A DNA stretch of 64,000 nucleotides, from assembly GCA_032622095.1 (NCBI GenBank), contig CP136064.1:50414073-50478072 (forward strand). The letters run 5' to 3'. The position numbers were made by a program, and so were the translations under genes. Shown in pieces: positions 55,607-63,992 of this stretch. Position 1 is the first letter of the stretch. Each line of letters begins with the position of its first letter. Below the pieces are notes generated by a model. That model did no database searches and had not been told where the DNA came from. It saw only the letters and a program-made list of their open reading frames with translations. The stretch is from Siphonodentalium dalli (Eukaryota > Mollusca > Scaphopoda > Gadilida > Siphonodentaliidae).

Positions 55607-56688
55607 TTATACTAAATTTGAAGCTGGGATCCAACTGTCAAACTTTTTTGGATATCCAAGCCAATGAACTTTAATTTCTTTTACTGTTTTGCCACCCACT
55701 CTTCTCGTTCTTTTATCAATAACTGATTCTATTTCATACACCTTACTGTCTTTTATATGCTGGATTTCATGTTTGTAGAATGATCCAGCAATCTCTTCAC
55801 CATCAAGATCAGAAACTTTGTATGTTACTGGATTAGTTTTTACAAATTTTATCAACTTTGAAAATTTCACGAGTCCAGTTTGGTAAATAACCCTTTTCAA
55901 ATGTTCTTTTGGTTTTGTTGATACGAACCAAGTCACCCACTTTCAGTGTAGATTTTCCTTTTTTATTCCCTGTTCCATATAGATTTTTGGAAATTTCAGT
56001 TTTCAAAGTAACTGCCGACGGTTTCGATTTTATGCTGCGGTGATAACTATTGTTGTAAGAATCGACTAGGGGCTGTAAAACATCAATATATCTTGAAGTT
56101 TTATTGTGTGTGAAATACTTCCACATACGAGTTTTTAAAGTTCTTTGAAATCGTTCGACAATACTTGCTTTAGTCTCTGGATTCTCAGTTGTGAAGAAAT
56201 GAATGTTTTTTGATCGCAGAAATTTCAAAAACTTTTCATTTTTGAATTCAGAACCTTTATCAGCTTGAAACGATTTTGGTTTACGTTTTGAAGATTTCAA
56301 AATTTTCCTGAATGATTCGATCAAAGTTTGTCCAGATTTATCGTGGATTGGCACTACCCACGCAAATTTTGAAAAAACGTCTATCACACACAACAGATAT
56401 CTGTAATTATCATTATGTTTTTTTCAAATTCTGAAGATCAGCTAAATCTGCCTGCCATTGAATATCAATCCCAGCCACAATAGTCTTTCTACGTTGGAAT
56501 TTTCGAATTATTGGTTTGTGTAAAGTATATGTCGACTGACCTTGCAACCATTTCTTCACATCTATGAGTTTAATTTTTTTATTTTGCTTTTTCGCTTCAC
56601 CAAAAAGCTTCTTTACACCGCCATAACTTCCAACTTTCTTCGGATTATAGAAAATTTTAGATAACTGCTCATCTAGTATGGATCCCAT
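55607..56688 (-). pseudogene. Polinton integrase with chromodomain, two frameshifts
   Basis: The retroviral-type (RVE, DDE) integrase would insert the element into host DNA. The first piece (56688-56413) ends with IQWQADLADL, which holds the first catalytic Asp. The second (56393-55833) holds the second Asp in QADKGSEF and the Glu in KASIVERFQRTLK. The third (from about 55860 to 55607) carries a chromodomain with IKVHWLGYPKKFDSWIPASN. The first frame break falls in a run of A at about 56408-56416 and the second near 55850. The catalytic D-D-E order is preserved in sequence but not in one frame. Sequencing error in the A run is possible. Confidence 0.9.
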
Positions 56689-57413
56689 TGTGTTTTTTCT
56701 GTTTTAATACCCTTTGGTGTCAACCTATCTGCTATTTTAGTTTTTGAATGTCTTGCTTTTATACCTTTCATTGGTGTGAATCGTTGAGAATCAAATCGTT
56801 TTGGTGTTATGCTTTGTACCGGAGTTTCAAAATCATCATCTGAATCATCTTTCAAATGTTTTTTAATCCAAAGCCAGCGGTTTCTATTCCCTGCAAAATC
56901 TTGAGGTACATTAAGCTCGCTCAATCCTTGTGAAAAGGTTTGCCAACCTGTTGGTTCGAAACCTTTTCTTTGTCGTACAATATCATTGAGGAGATCAACA
57001 ATATTTGATCCTCTAATAACTTTCTCACCATATTTTAATTGTCCATGTTCATCAAACTTCATTTGTGGATGTTTTGAAATCAGTTGTAAAAGTTGTTCAG
57101 CTTTTTTTCTCATCTTTAACGGAATACATTCTATCACATCCCTATGATGATGATTAAATGGTTGTTCTGTTTTCGGGGTTGAAATAGCTCTAACTGATTT
57201 TTGAGAAGTTTTCAATTTGTGTAAAGTTGTACCATATAATTGAACCTTCTCAGATTCTGACAAATTTTGATCAGAAACTGAATTCAATTCTCTGCTTAGT
57301 TTTGAAATATTCGTAATTTCAGGATTAGGTGGTAATTTCGGATTAGTTAGACCCACTCTCCATTTTTTAATGTCATCCAACATTTTGAAGGGAACAGCGA
57401 CCATTTTCTTCAT
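56673..57413 (-). CDS. Polinton conserved protein of 246 residues, function unknown
   Basis: I cannot assign a function. The middle (residues about 95-180) is the most structured: a helical region, then GSNIVDLLNDIVRQRKGFEP, GWQTFSQGLSELNVPQDFAG and NRNRWLWIKKHL. The C-terminal 60 residues are Thr/Pro/Lys-rich and repeat an RFTPMKGIK / RLTPKGIKT type phrase. Similar proteins accompany integrase in other Polintons, as I recall, but no role is established. It overlaps the integrase start by 16 bases and follows the 113-residue gene by 2 bases. Confidence 0.65.
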   Translation of the reverse strand: MKKMVAVPFKMLDDIKKWRVGLTNPKLPPNPEITNISKLSRELNSVSDQNLSESEKVQLYGTTLHKLKTSQKSVRAISTPKTEQPFNHHHRDVIECIPLKMRKKAEQLLQLISKHPQMKFDEHGQLKYGEKVIRGSNIVDLLNDIVRQRKGFEPTGWQTFSQGLSELNVPQDFAGNRNRWLWIKKHLKDDSDDDFETPVQSITPKRFDSQRFTPMKGIKARHSKTKIADRLTPKGIKTEKTQWDPY

Positions 57414-57415
57414 GT

Positions 57416-57757
57416 TTAACCGCGAAGTATTCCAGCGAGTGCTTTACCAAGCAACGGTGCTAGCATAAGAAGTGGTAAAAAACCTCCTTTCTGGTTTAAA
57501 ATTTGTTTTTTTCGTTTCAAAGATGTTGATTTACTTGCAAGTTCTCTGAGATGTCTACACCTCGGACGAAGTTTGCGCTTCTGAGCTTCTGTTAGTTTTA
57601 CATTGCCTTTTAAAATATTTTTACAGCATTCTGACATGCAATCAATCACTCTCTTTGGGGCATCTTTTATCATTTTTTTCCGAAAATGAGTTGGTGCCTG
57701 ATTCATAGCCATTACAAAACTACCATATTTTTTAATCAGTGGAGTTTTTTTCGCCAT
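57416..57757 (-). CDS. Small basic GGF protein, paralogue B (113 residues)
   Basis: It is highly basic, with RPRCRHLRELA and KRKKQILNQKGGFLPLLMLA, and ends in a hydrophobic stretch of about 20 residues. The same plan (LR...LA...KK.IL...GGF + hydrophobic) is present in the neighbouring 162-residue gene, so the two look like a tandem duplication. The plan suggests a DNA- or membrane-associated minor virion protein, by inference. Confidence 0.7.
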   Translation of the reverse strand: MAKKTPLIKKYGSFVMAMNQAPTHFRKKMIKDAPKRVIDCMSECCKNILKGNVKLTEAQKRKLRPRCRHLRELASKSTSLKRKKQILNQKGGFLPLLMLAPLLGKALAGILRG

Positions 57758-57793
57758 CTTTACTCTTCAACAGTTGAATGTCAAATGACTGAA

Positions 57794-57960
57794 TTACTTT
57801 TTACTTTTACGTTTATTAAAATTACGATCAAATGCCATCAAAGCTAATTTCGATGGGTTTGAAAGATTCATCATTTTTGAGTATCGTTGAACCAACGGGT
57901 AATGTTCTGCTTCTTGAATTGATGGAATTGGTTGCGGACCATTATCGTTGAGTGGTTGAA
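57794..57960 (-). pseudogene. Frameshifted C-terminal tail of paralogue A
   Basis: After the 162-residue frame ends at 57942, a different frame remains open from about 57960 to a TAA at 57794-57796. It contains LNDNGPQPIPSIQEAEHYP, SKMMNLSNPSKLALMAF and a basic end KRKSKK. It is too short to be listed as an independent frame, but its composition looks coding. A one-base slip near 57955 would join it to the gene above. A separate small gene starting at the MM is the alternative. Confidence 0.5.
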
Positions 57961-58430
57961 ATCTTAGCAAATGTAGAATTTAATCCAGTAGAATTTACTC
58001 TAGCTGGAGTAGTTCGCTGTGCACTTGTAGAATTTACTCTGACTGGACTAGCTCGCTGTGCAATCGTAGAATTTACTCTGACTGGACTAGCTCGCTGTGC
58101 AATCGTAGAATTTACTCGAGTAGCATTTACTCTATTTGATCTAACTCGTGCAATTGATTTATTTTCTTTTTGTCTGAGAAGACTTCTGATCAAAACTCCA
58201 CCGAGAAAACCACCTCCACCAGTTTTAAAAAGTATTTTCTTTTTTGAATCGATATGAGTTCTACTGTCAGCTATTTTCTTCAGCTCTTTTTTGTGTTTTT
58301 GCAGGAATGTTCGTGTCTGCTTTGGAAGCTTTAAGTGATCATCAAGTATTAATTTAGCGATAGTCGAAAATACACTCAAGACTGCTTCATGCGACTCCAT
58401 GATTGGAAATGAAATATTATGTTGATACAC
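57942..58430 (-). CDS. Small basic GGF protein, paralogue A, with repeats (162 residues)
   Basis: Residues about 30-85 parallel the 113-residue neighbour: LKLPKQTRTFLQKHKKELKK, then KKKILFKTGGGGFLGGVL. From residue about 100 the protein has a repeat of roughly 13 residues (RVNSTIAQRASPV) three times plus diverged copies, rich in Arg, Asn, Ser and Thr. At DNA level these are 39-bp tandem units at 58000-58125. Likely a virion-associated basic protein, by inference. It starts 6 bases after the ATPase stop. Confidence 0.7.
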   Translation of the reverse strand: MYQHNISFPIMESHEAVLSVFSTIAKLILDDHLKLPKQTRTFLQKHKKELKKIADSRTHIDSKKKILFKTGGGGFLGGVLIRSLLRQKENKSIARVRSNRVNATRVNSTIAQRASPVRVNSTIAQRASPVRVNSTSAQRTTPARVNSTGLNSTFAKISTTQR

Positions 58431-58436
58431 TTTTCT

Positions 58437-59138
58437 TTATACCGATGAATATATTACCGCACCTCGATCGTCATTTGTGAGCCACCGATGGAAAATATCA
58501 GTTCTAAGTCTCAACGATTTATCCGTTTTAGGGTGAAAATCGAGTAGTAAATAACCATGATTGGTTGAAGTTGCATCATCATATGCCTGCATTAAATGAG
58601 GTATTTGCATTTGAGAGGCAAGAATTTTTATTTGGCCTTTATCACGCACACTTTGAAATAATACCATGTAATGTGTATTCAAACTCAAAGTTCTACTCGC
58701 TTTAGATTTCTGAAACATGTTTTGGGTTATGTAAATAACAGACGTATTTCTGTGATGTCCTTTTCTTGTAAACCACAACATAATTTTTTCTTCATCTTTA
58801 TCACCTAGCATGTCATCAGAAACGATGAGGTGCGGTAAGTCTGTGTCATCGACAAGTTCATTGTCATCATCCGGTATTCCATTTATAAATTGAATATTGT
58901 GAAATTCTTGCATCTGACTATAGGTATTTTGCCATTCTTTGTAACACCAAACGACTTTGTATGGAACAGGTTTGAACAAGTCATCTTTATATTCGATTAA
59001 TTTCTTAACAAAATCTGTTTTACCACAACCACTTGGTCCCGATATGAAAATGTTACAGGGATGTTTGAACAACAATGATTCGTCCATCTTTACCCTAAGA
59101 CAGATCATGTAAGACTGATTAGGATTGTTCGGAATCAA
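58437..59138 (-). CDS. Polinton genome-packaging ATPase (FtsK/HerA, A32-like)
   Basis: This family pumps DNA into the capsid. Walker A is GPSGCGKT (residues 34-41), Walker B is LIVSDD (104-109), and a sensor-like stretch IYITQNMF follows (about 135-142). The length of 233 residues is typical. Two starts are possible: the first ATG at 59138 overlaps the upstream gene by 20 bases, and ATG 18 (59087, MDESLLFKHPC) fits the usual short lead before Walker A. The frame is intact. Confidence 0.92.
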   Translation of the reverse strand: MIPNNPNQSYMICLRVKMDESLLFKHPCNIFISGPSGCGKTDFVKKLIEYKDDLFKPVPYKVVWCYKEWQNTYSQMQEFHNIQFINGIPDDDNELVDDTDLPHLIVSDDMLGDKDEEKIMLWFTRKGHHRNTSVIYITQNMFQKSKASRTLSLNTHYMVLFQSVRDKGQIKILASQMQIPHLMQAYDDATSTNHGYLLLDFHPKTDKSLRLRTDIFHRWLTNDDRGAVIYSSV

Positions 59139-59793
59139 CCTTTTTTATTTTTAATGAAGAATCACCATAACTCCATACTATTCCAAATGTCCATACGAGT
59201 TCATAATCTAAATCTGAAACAGGTCTAGTGTTTTTTACAATATAATCCAAAGACACTTTTTCTTCAAATAACTTTTCAACAGTGAAAATTGTACATGGTT
59301 CTCGGAGAATAATGTATCCATATATTCTCGTCACCTCTTCGAATTTCAAAGTTTTTTCATTGAGAATCCTGTCTTGATATTCAGCAAAGCGAGTAAAATT
59401 ATTTCCAACTAATTCACGAATTGCGTTTATTTCGTTTTTAGGAACACCATGAAATATCCAATAATCTGAAAACATTTGATCCAATATATCCATTAAGAAA
59501 TCGGTTTCAAATTCTGATCTCTCAATCAAACATCTCAGTCGACTCTGTCCCTCAGAGAAATGTCCGTTCAGCAAAATCTCCATTATAATTCTACTTTCCC
59601 TCAAAAACCAAGCTTGCTTAAGTTCTTGTTTGATTTCTTGATCCATTTTTGACATTTCGATCAAATTAATATAAATTTTCAAAAGCATCTCTGCTGGTAA
59701 CACATCAATTCCATCCATAAGGAATTGTGTTGTATTCACCCACAACAAGTCGTTTGGTGTACACATATCGGAATGTTTTTGTTTGCTCTTCAC
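59119..59793 (-). CDS. Polinton protein of up to 224 residues with F-box-like start, unknown
   Basis: I do not recognise the whole protein. It is mostly helical and acidic. Near the N-terminus, IDVLPAEMLLKIYINL resembles an F-box (LPxExLLxI). If real, it would suggest recruitment of a host ubiquitin ligase, but the match is short and weak. The ATG at 59793 lies inside the polymerase tail. The in-frame ATG at 59718 gives only a 14-base overlap and starts just before the F-box-like segment, so I favour it. It directly precedes the packaging ATPase. Confidence 0.6.
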   Translation of the reverse strand: MKSKQKHSDMCTPNDLLWVNTTQFLMDGIDVLPAEMLLKIYINLIEMSKMDQEIKQELKQAWFLRESRIIMEILLNGHFSEGQSRLRCLIERSEFETDFLMDILDQMFSDYWIFHGVPKNEINAIRELVGNNFTRFAEYQDRILNEKTLKFEEVTRIYGYIILREPCTIFTVEKLFEEKVSLDYIVKNTRPVSDLDYELVWTFGIVWSYGDSSLKIKKVDSEQS

Positions 59794-60354
59794 TAATTAC
59801 TTCTCGGTTCTTTGTGCGTTTAATTCTGCATGGATAGTTTATGACACGTTGAAAATTTAACCGGTCGTTAACACATTCAACCATTGAATGAAAATTTATT
59901 TGCTGTTTAGTTTTATAATCCAGAGTGATGCCCTTGACCTTGCATACAGATTTTATGACATCATCTTTCATGTACTGATATCCATAATTTTTCGGTCCTA
60001 ACCCTACCAATTTCATGATTTTAGCATCTGGATGCTCATCAGTCAATTTACCAAGGTAGCTGTCTTCGGTTTTGATATTTTCTTTTTATGGATCGAAAAT
60101 ATACATGCAGCTATCAGTGTCGAAATACAACACCCTATCTTGGAGTTTTTCTAAAACTTTATACAACTCCAAGCGTGCATATGCTGTGACAAATGATGCA
60201 ACAACTACATTGGCAGATGGATGTGGTTCTATAATATCGGTTTTATTTTCATAGCTGAATAATATGAATTTATCCTGTTCAAAAATTTCAACTGCTTTGA
60301 CGGTGATATTTTTATCAGTTAATAGTTCAAAATATCTGGATGGTTCTTTGGTAT
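59705..60354 (-). pseudogene. Polinton DNA polymerase B, C-terminal remnant
   Basis: PolB is the protein-primed replicative polymerase of Polintons. Reading leftward from about 60354, the frame contains the palm segment ARLELYKVLEKLQD and motif C YFDTDSCMY (60111-60125, the catalytic Asp pair), then an in-frame TAA at 60086-60088. Beyond it is the conserved end LTDEHPDAKI, GLGPKNYGYQY to the stop at 59705. Motifs A and B, the exonuclease domain and the terminal-protein-type regions are absent. Similarity begins abruptly at about 60345 beside the end of the next frame, which marks a large deletion. Confidence 0.92.
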
Positions 60355-60702
60355 GTCAATCGTGTGAGGTTTCAAGTTGATTGTACATTCAGTCGGTTTT
60401 TGTGTTAATTGTTTCCGTAAATCCTTCATTTCCTGCCAAATATTCCGTAACAATTTTGTCTGTTCTTCCCATTGTGAACTGTTGATAACTTGGTATATAA
60501 CAGGTTGAGTTATTTGTTGTGTTTTCACCGGCGGTGTATACACTGGTTGTTGATCCGTTCGCGGATACACCATTGGTATCTGTTGCTGTTCCACACGTGG
60601 CGTCACATTTCCTGCATACAGTGGAGTCGACATTTGCGTTGTTGCAGGAACATGGTCGTACTGTACATCAATAGTCTTGAGAAATTCCGTTACTGGATCC
60701 AT
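60319..60702 (-). CDS. 127-residue frame, candidate N-terminus of the deleted polymerase gene
   Basis: The protein is low-complexity and rich in Gln, Pro and Thr (PRVEQQQIPMVYPRTDQQP), with one helical segment (WEEQTKLLRNIWQEMKDLRKQ). It has no catalytic motif. It starts 70 bases downstream of the conserved promoter-like block and its last codons overlap the polymerase remnant in another frame. The position suggests it is the first part of the PolB gene, joined to the remnant by an internal deletion that also shifted the frame. It could instead be a separate small gene. Confidence 0.5.
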   Translation of the reverse strand: MDPVTEFLKTIDVQYDHVPATTQMSTPLYAGNVTPRVEQQQIPMVYPRTDQQPVYTPPVKTQQITQPVIYQVINSSQWEEQTKLLRNIWQEMKDLRKQLTQKPTECTINLKPHTIDIPKNHPDILNY

Positions 60703-60769
60703 GTTTCAAAATAACGTTAACGTTACAATTTACGCATCTAATGACGTTAACATTTTTCGAGGACCAAGT

Positions 60770-60860
60770 ATATGGGACGCGCGGGCCTCGTTGACGACGT
60801 CATGCGTATTTCACCAAATTTCTCCGAACGTCAAATCAGGTGTGTTTCTTTTTTGTCAAA
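60770..60860 (-). promoter_or_regulatory. Candidate Polinton promoter block, right copy
   Basis: On the - strand it shares with 51540-51625 the phrases AAGAAACACA, TTGACGTTCGG, GAAATTTGGT, TGACGTCGTCAA, CGCGCG and a CATATACTT box. It lies 70-160 bases upstream of the ATG at 60702. Conservation of non-coding sequence at two gene starts is the evidence, and the promoter role is inferred. Confidence 0.6.
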
Positions 60861-60971
60861 AACATCATATTTCTATGAATAAAAACACCGATTTGACTCG
60901 GGAAAATTTTATCTGTACCATTTTACCATTATCTTATAACATATTTCACTGAAAGGTAACTTCTGCAAGTG

Positions 60972-61353
60972 CATTTTACAACGCTATCGTCTTCGAATTT
61001 ATTCGAAGACTTTCGCTTTTGTTAAATATGCACTGGTAAAGTAACACAATTTACCAACGCATCTATTTTGTCTCGGTATTATTCTAAGTTCAGTTAGTCC
61101 AGCGAAGGGGAGCGCCCTTCGCTTACCACCCTGCCATTAGAATCCGAGAAAAAATCGATACGTTGGTAAATTGTGCTCTTTTCTGTCAAAAAATCCCTTC
61201 GAAGCGCTAACCTTACTCATTGGAATCTAACACAACCTCTAGACCGATCCTGGGCTGTCACTCTGGCCCACCCCCTCGCTCGATGTCACTCTGGCCCATG
61301 GGCCAGAGTGACATCGAGCGAGGGGGTGGGCCAGAGTGACAGCCAATACTACT
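60972..61353 (-). repeat. Polinton right terminal inverted repeat (~382 bp)
   Basis: Read inward it begins AGTAGTATTGGCTGTCACTC. Similarity to the left repeat stops after the phrase GTTGTAAAATG. It carries the same inner hairpins and a single terminal palindrome at 61253-61344. Confidence 0.93.
61253..61344. repeat. Perfect 92-bp palindrome at the Polinton right tip
   Basis: The arm from GGCTGTCACTCTGGCCCACC to CTCTGGCCCA is followed directly by its exact inverse, with the centre at CCCATGGG and no loop. The left tip has two imperfect versions. It could fold into a 46-bp hairpin. Confidence 0.95.
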
Positions 61354-61359
61354 AACGTG
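61354..61359 (+). repeat. Polinton target-site duplication, right
   Basis: AACGTG follows the right inverted repeat. Removing the element and one hexamer leaves a continuous LINE endonuclease frame. Confidence 0.93.
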
Positions 61360-61946
61360 TTTCCTATTTTATCTGTCTTCAGATTGGTCTCTTTCATAAA
61401 CTGTTCCATTAGTTCGGAACGGACATGATCGGATGGTCGATTTAAGTCTGTGTTAAAGTCCCCTCCAATAAAAATGATATGTGTATCTCTGTATTTCTCA
61501 TTAATTTCATACATTTGGGCTAGTATGTCAGCATAATCCTGGTGAGATCCATTAGATTTGGTGGGCATGTACGTGGAGATAAGGATTATAGGTTTAACTA
61601 GTTTTAACTCTATAGCTTGAATCCTGGTTCCTCCATCATTGATGACTTTGATGTACTTGTCTAATGACTTCTTCCAGATACATGCAACTCCTCCATAGCC
61701 TCTTGCAAGATGTGTTGGGGGTAGTAGTTCATGGCTATCGACTGATTTTCCGGATCCACAAAATTCTTCGTTAATTTCATTCAACTGGTGAAGCTCGAAA
61801 TGGAATAGCCAGTGTTCCTAGATGAGGAAGATGTCGATTGTACGCAACAGCTCTTTAATTACTCCACTGCATGTTTTTATATTTTTACAATTGTATGTTG
61901 CAATGGTCAGTTCTTTTTGCTCGTTGGCAGGTGTTATCTGTTCCAT
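61354..61946 (-). pseudogene. LINE ORF2 N-terminal half: EEP endonuclease
   Basis: A candidate start ATG is at 61944-61946. The endonuclease motifs appear in order: TIATYNCKN near 61900, EHWL directly after an in-frame TAG at 61818-61820, RGYGGVACIWK, STYMPTK and GGDFNTDLN (metal-binding and catalytic Asp/Asn). The frame is then cut at 61354 by the Polinton insertion. The rest of the domain resumes at 50537. EEP endonucleases nick genomic DNA to prime reverse transcription. The stop and the insertion abolish the protein. Confidence 0.85.
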
Positions 61947-63992
61947 ATTGGCCTCTGGTCTTGGTATAAAAAAGACTGTTGTAGTTGGGAGTCTGACTGT
62001 TGTAGAGGACGACCCGAGTCTGTTGTGTGTAACATAGCTCGGTTGATATATTCAAACTTTTGGTTATTTCTATTCTGATGTTGCTGTGAGTTAACATGTC
62101 CAGAATTGGATGTATTCATATCAGCTTGATAATGGTAGTATTTAATGCCGTTTTCTGTTGGTCGTTGATGTGGTTTGTGTTCCGACACAGGTGGTTTCGT
62201 GGCAGAGTGTTGTCTCCAATTCTCGTCTAGACTACTTCGTCTGCGATTACTCTCATGCCGTTGTGAGTATACTTTGGATGAGTGTTCTCTCGATTCAGTA
62301 TGCTGATATGAGGGTGCAGAGTTCGATCGTTGTTGTTGTTGCTGATATTTACAGCGAGCTCCTGATGACATTCTATTTGCCAGTGGTGGAGGTTGACTGA
62401 CATCAACATTTGGTGGAACTGAATACCTCAGATCAGTAGTGGGTTGTGGAGGTATATACATGTCATTTTGTCGATATTGTGTGTCACATGGGTTTTGCAT
62501 CCGATTTTATTATTCAGGATCTTCTCAATCCTCATTTGGAGATGTTCAACAATGCGTGCCGTTGGAGTTATGCCAGATACCGGAGTGTGGCATATCGATT
62601 CAGGTTTCGCAGAGTTCGTGTTGTCATGCTTTGGGATTATATTTTCATGTTTTGATGTTGGTTCAACGGCGAGTCTTTTCCGTAGCAGGTCATTTGACTT
62701 CTCAAGCTCGTTGACTTTGGTTTCGAGTTGGTTTATGTAGTTTCTGAACCAGATTCTTTCCTTTTCAAATTCTTCAATCATCCTTTCTTTAACTCTTATG
62801 TCATCTTCTCTCTTTCGTATCTTGGCTTCTTTCTGTCGGAGCATTTTCATGGTTTGCTTCTCATGTGTGTTCTCTTCACCGGTTGGTTTAGACACTTTCT
62901 CGTTTTCACAGTGCTGGTATATATTGTCTCCATTGACCATGGCTATTTTTGGTGACTTAGCCCGGTTGTCTGGCTTTACCTCGTCTGAAGAGTTGCGATC
63001 TTTGCAACTTGGTGGTAGTTCATTTATTAAATTGTTATCATCATAATTTAATATGGTATCATCTTTATGGTTGTCGATTCTCACAGTTTCTTCAGTGATA
63101 GAACAGTTAATACACAAAATGTTATCTTCTTTAGAATTATGGCATGTTTGATGAAATTTTGAGTCACATTCCAAACAGGTACAAATGTCATCTTTAAGTG
63201 GAAGTAGACACACTATACAATCATCGCCTATCTCTTCTTGAAGAATTTCAGCGGCAAATGTTTTTTGTTCTATTGAAGGTTGTCATATCTATAACAGGTG
63301 TAGACATTGAGTTTGGAGTGCTTTTCACAGCAGTTGTATTCTTGAGACAAGATTTACACTGGTAGTCTTCTGTGGAGTTTTCAGCTTTCTCTATTTCAGC
63401 TTTTGTCAGCTTATCACATTTGTAGTGAATCCAAGTACAGCATTTGGTGCACCAGGACGCTTTTGTCAATACTCGACGTTTACAGCCTTTGCAGTCAGCA
63501 GGGACGTCATCACAATCTTCAGTATATTTCAAAGCTTTAAGTGTCGATACATTTGTGGTCATAACATGCTCATTCTCGCTGGATGGGAGAAAGTTGATAC
63601 TTCGTACTGTTCTGTTACCTGTATCTAAGCTGTGATTATTATCTTTAGTTGGTGTAATGTTGTCAGTGGAATTGGTCTGGAGAGCTTTTTGGAGACTACG
63701 TAGTTGGTCTCTTAGTTTAGAATTCAATGAGTCGAGGTCAATTGGGCGTCCATTGAGGATGACATTATTGATTACCTCGTGAATATTCTTCAAATCATGT
63801 CATAAATGTTTTGACATCTTTCCCATTTACTAGAAATCTGCTGGTTGTGAGATAAATGTTTAGGGTGTATGCATGGATGTAGTTCTGGAAGACTCGTATT
63901 GGGATACATGTTGGTATACCTTGTTGGTCAATTTGTGGGTCGATTGAAGATGTACCATTGTCTATGGGATAGCTTTTGTAGTAGAACAGCAT
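61934..63992 (-). pseudogene. LINE ORF1 with two PHD-type fingers and coiled coil
   Basis: The frame from about 63992 leftward is broken near 63795, near 63258 (in an A-rich run) and near 62500. The first finger (63360-63480) has the order CKGC, CTKC, H, C and CKSC of a C4HC3 PHD finger. A second treble-clef finger (63100-63220) has CLECDSKFHQTCH and CINC. A charged coiled coil follows (62700-62880, KEAKIRKREDDIRVKERMIE region), then a Gln/Asn/Ser-rich tail. In LINEs such ORF1 proteins coat RNA, and PHD fingers may target chromatin, but that role is inferred. The stop at 61934 overlaps the ORF2 start by 13 bases. Confidence 0.8.

Larger units (their letters stand above)
50538..61353 (-). mobile_element. 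Polinton/Maverick element (10,816 bp)
   Basis: It is bounded by inverted repeats and a 6-bp target duplication. All recognised genes lie on the - strand, in this order: polymerase N-terminal candidate, polymerase remnant, a 224-residue unknown, packaging ATPase, two small basic proteins, a 246-residue unknown, integrase, membrane protein, minor capsid protein, pVI/pX-like protein, major capsid protein, protease and membrane protein. Typical Polintons are 15-20 kb with a PolB of over 1,000 residues, so most of the missing length is the polymerase. Capsid and packaging genes have open frames, while integrase and polymerase are broken. Confidence 0.96.

Noticed and set aside
59705-60046. Separate 113-residue gene
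   Set aside because: It is in frame with motif C of polymerase B upstream, across one stop, and is therefore the tail of the polymerase.
62439-63046. Several + strand frames of 70-98 codons opposite LINE ORF1
   Set aside because: All are antisense to the ORF1 coding sequence with its zinc fingers and coiled coil.
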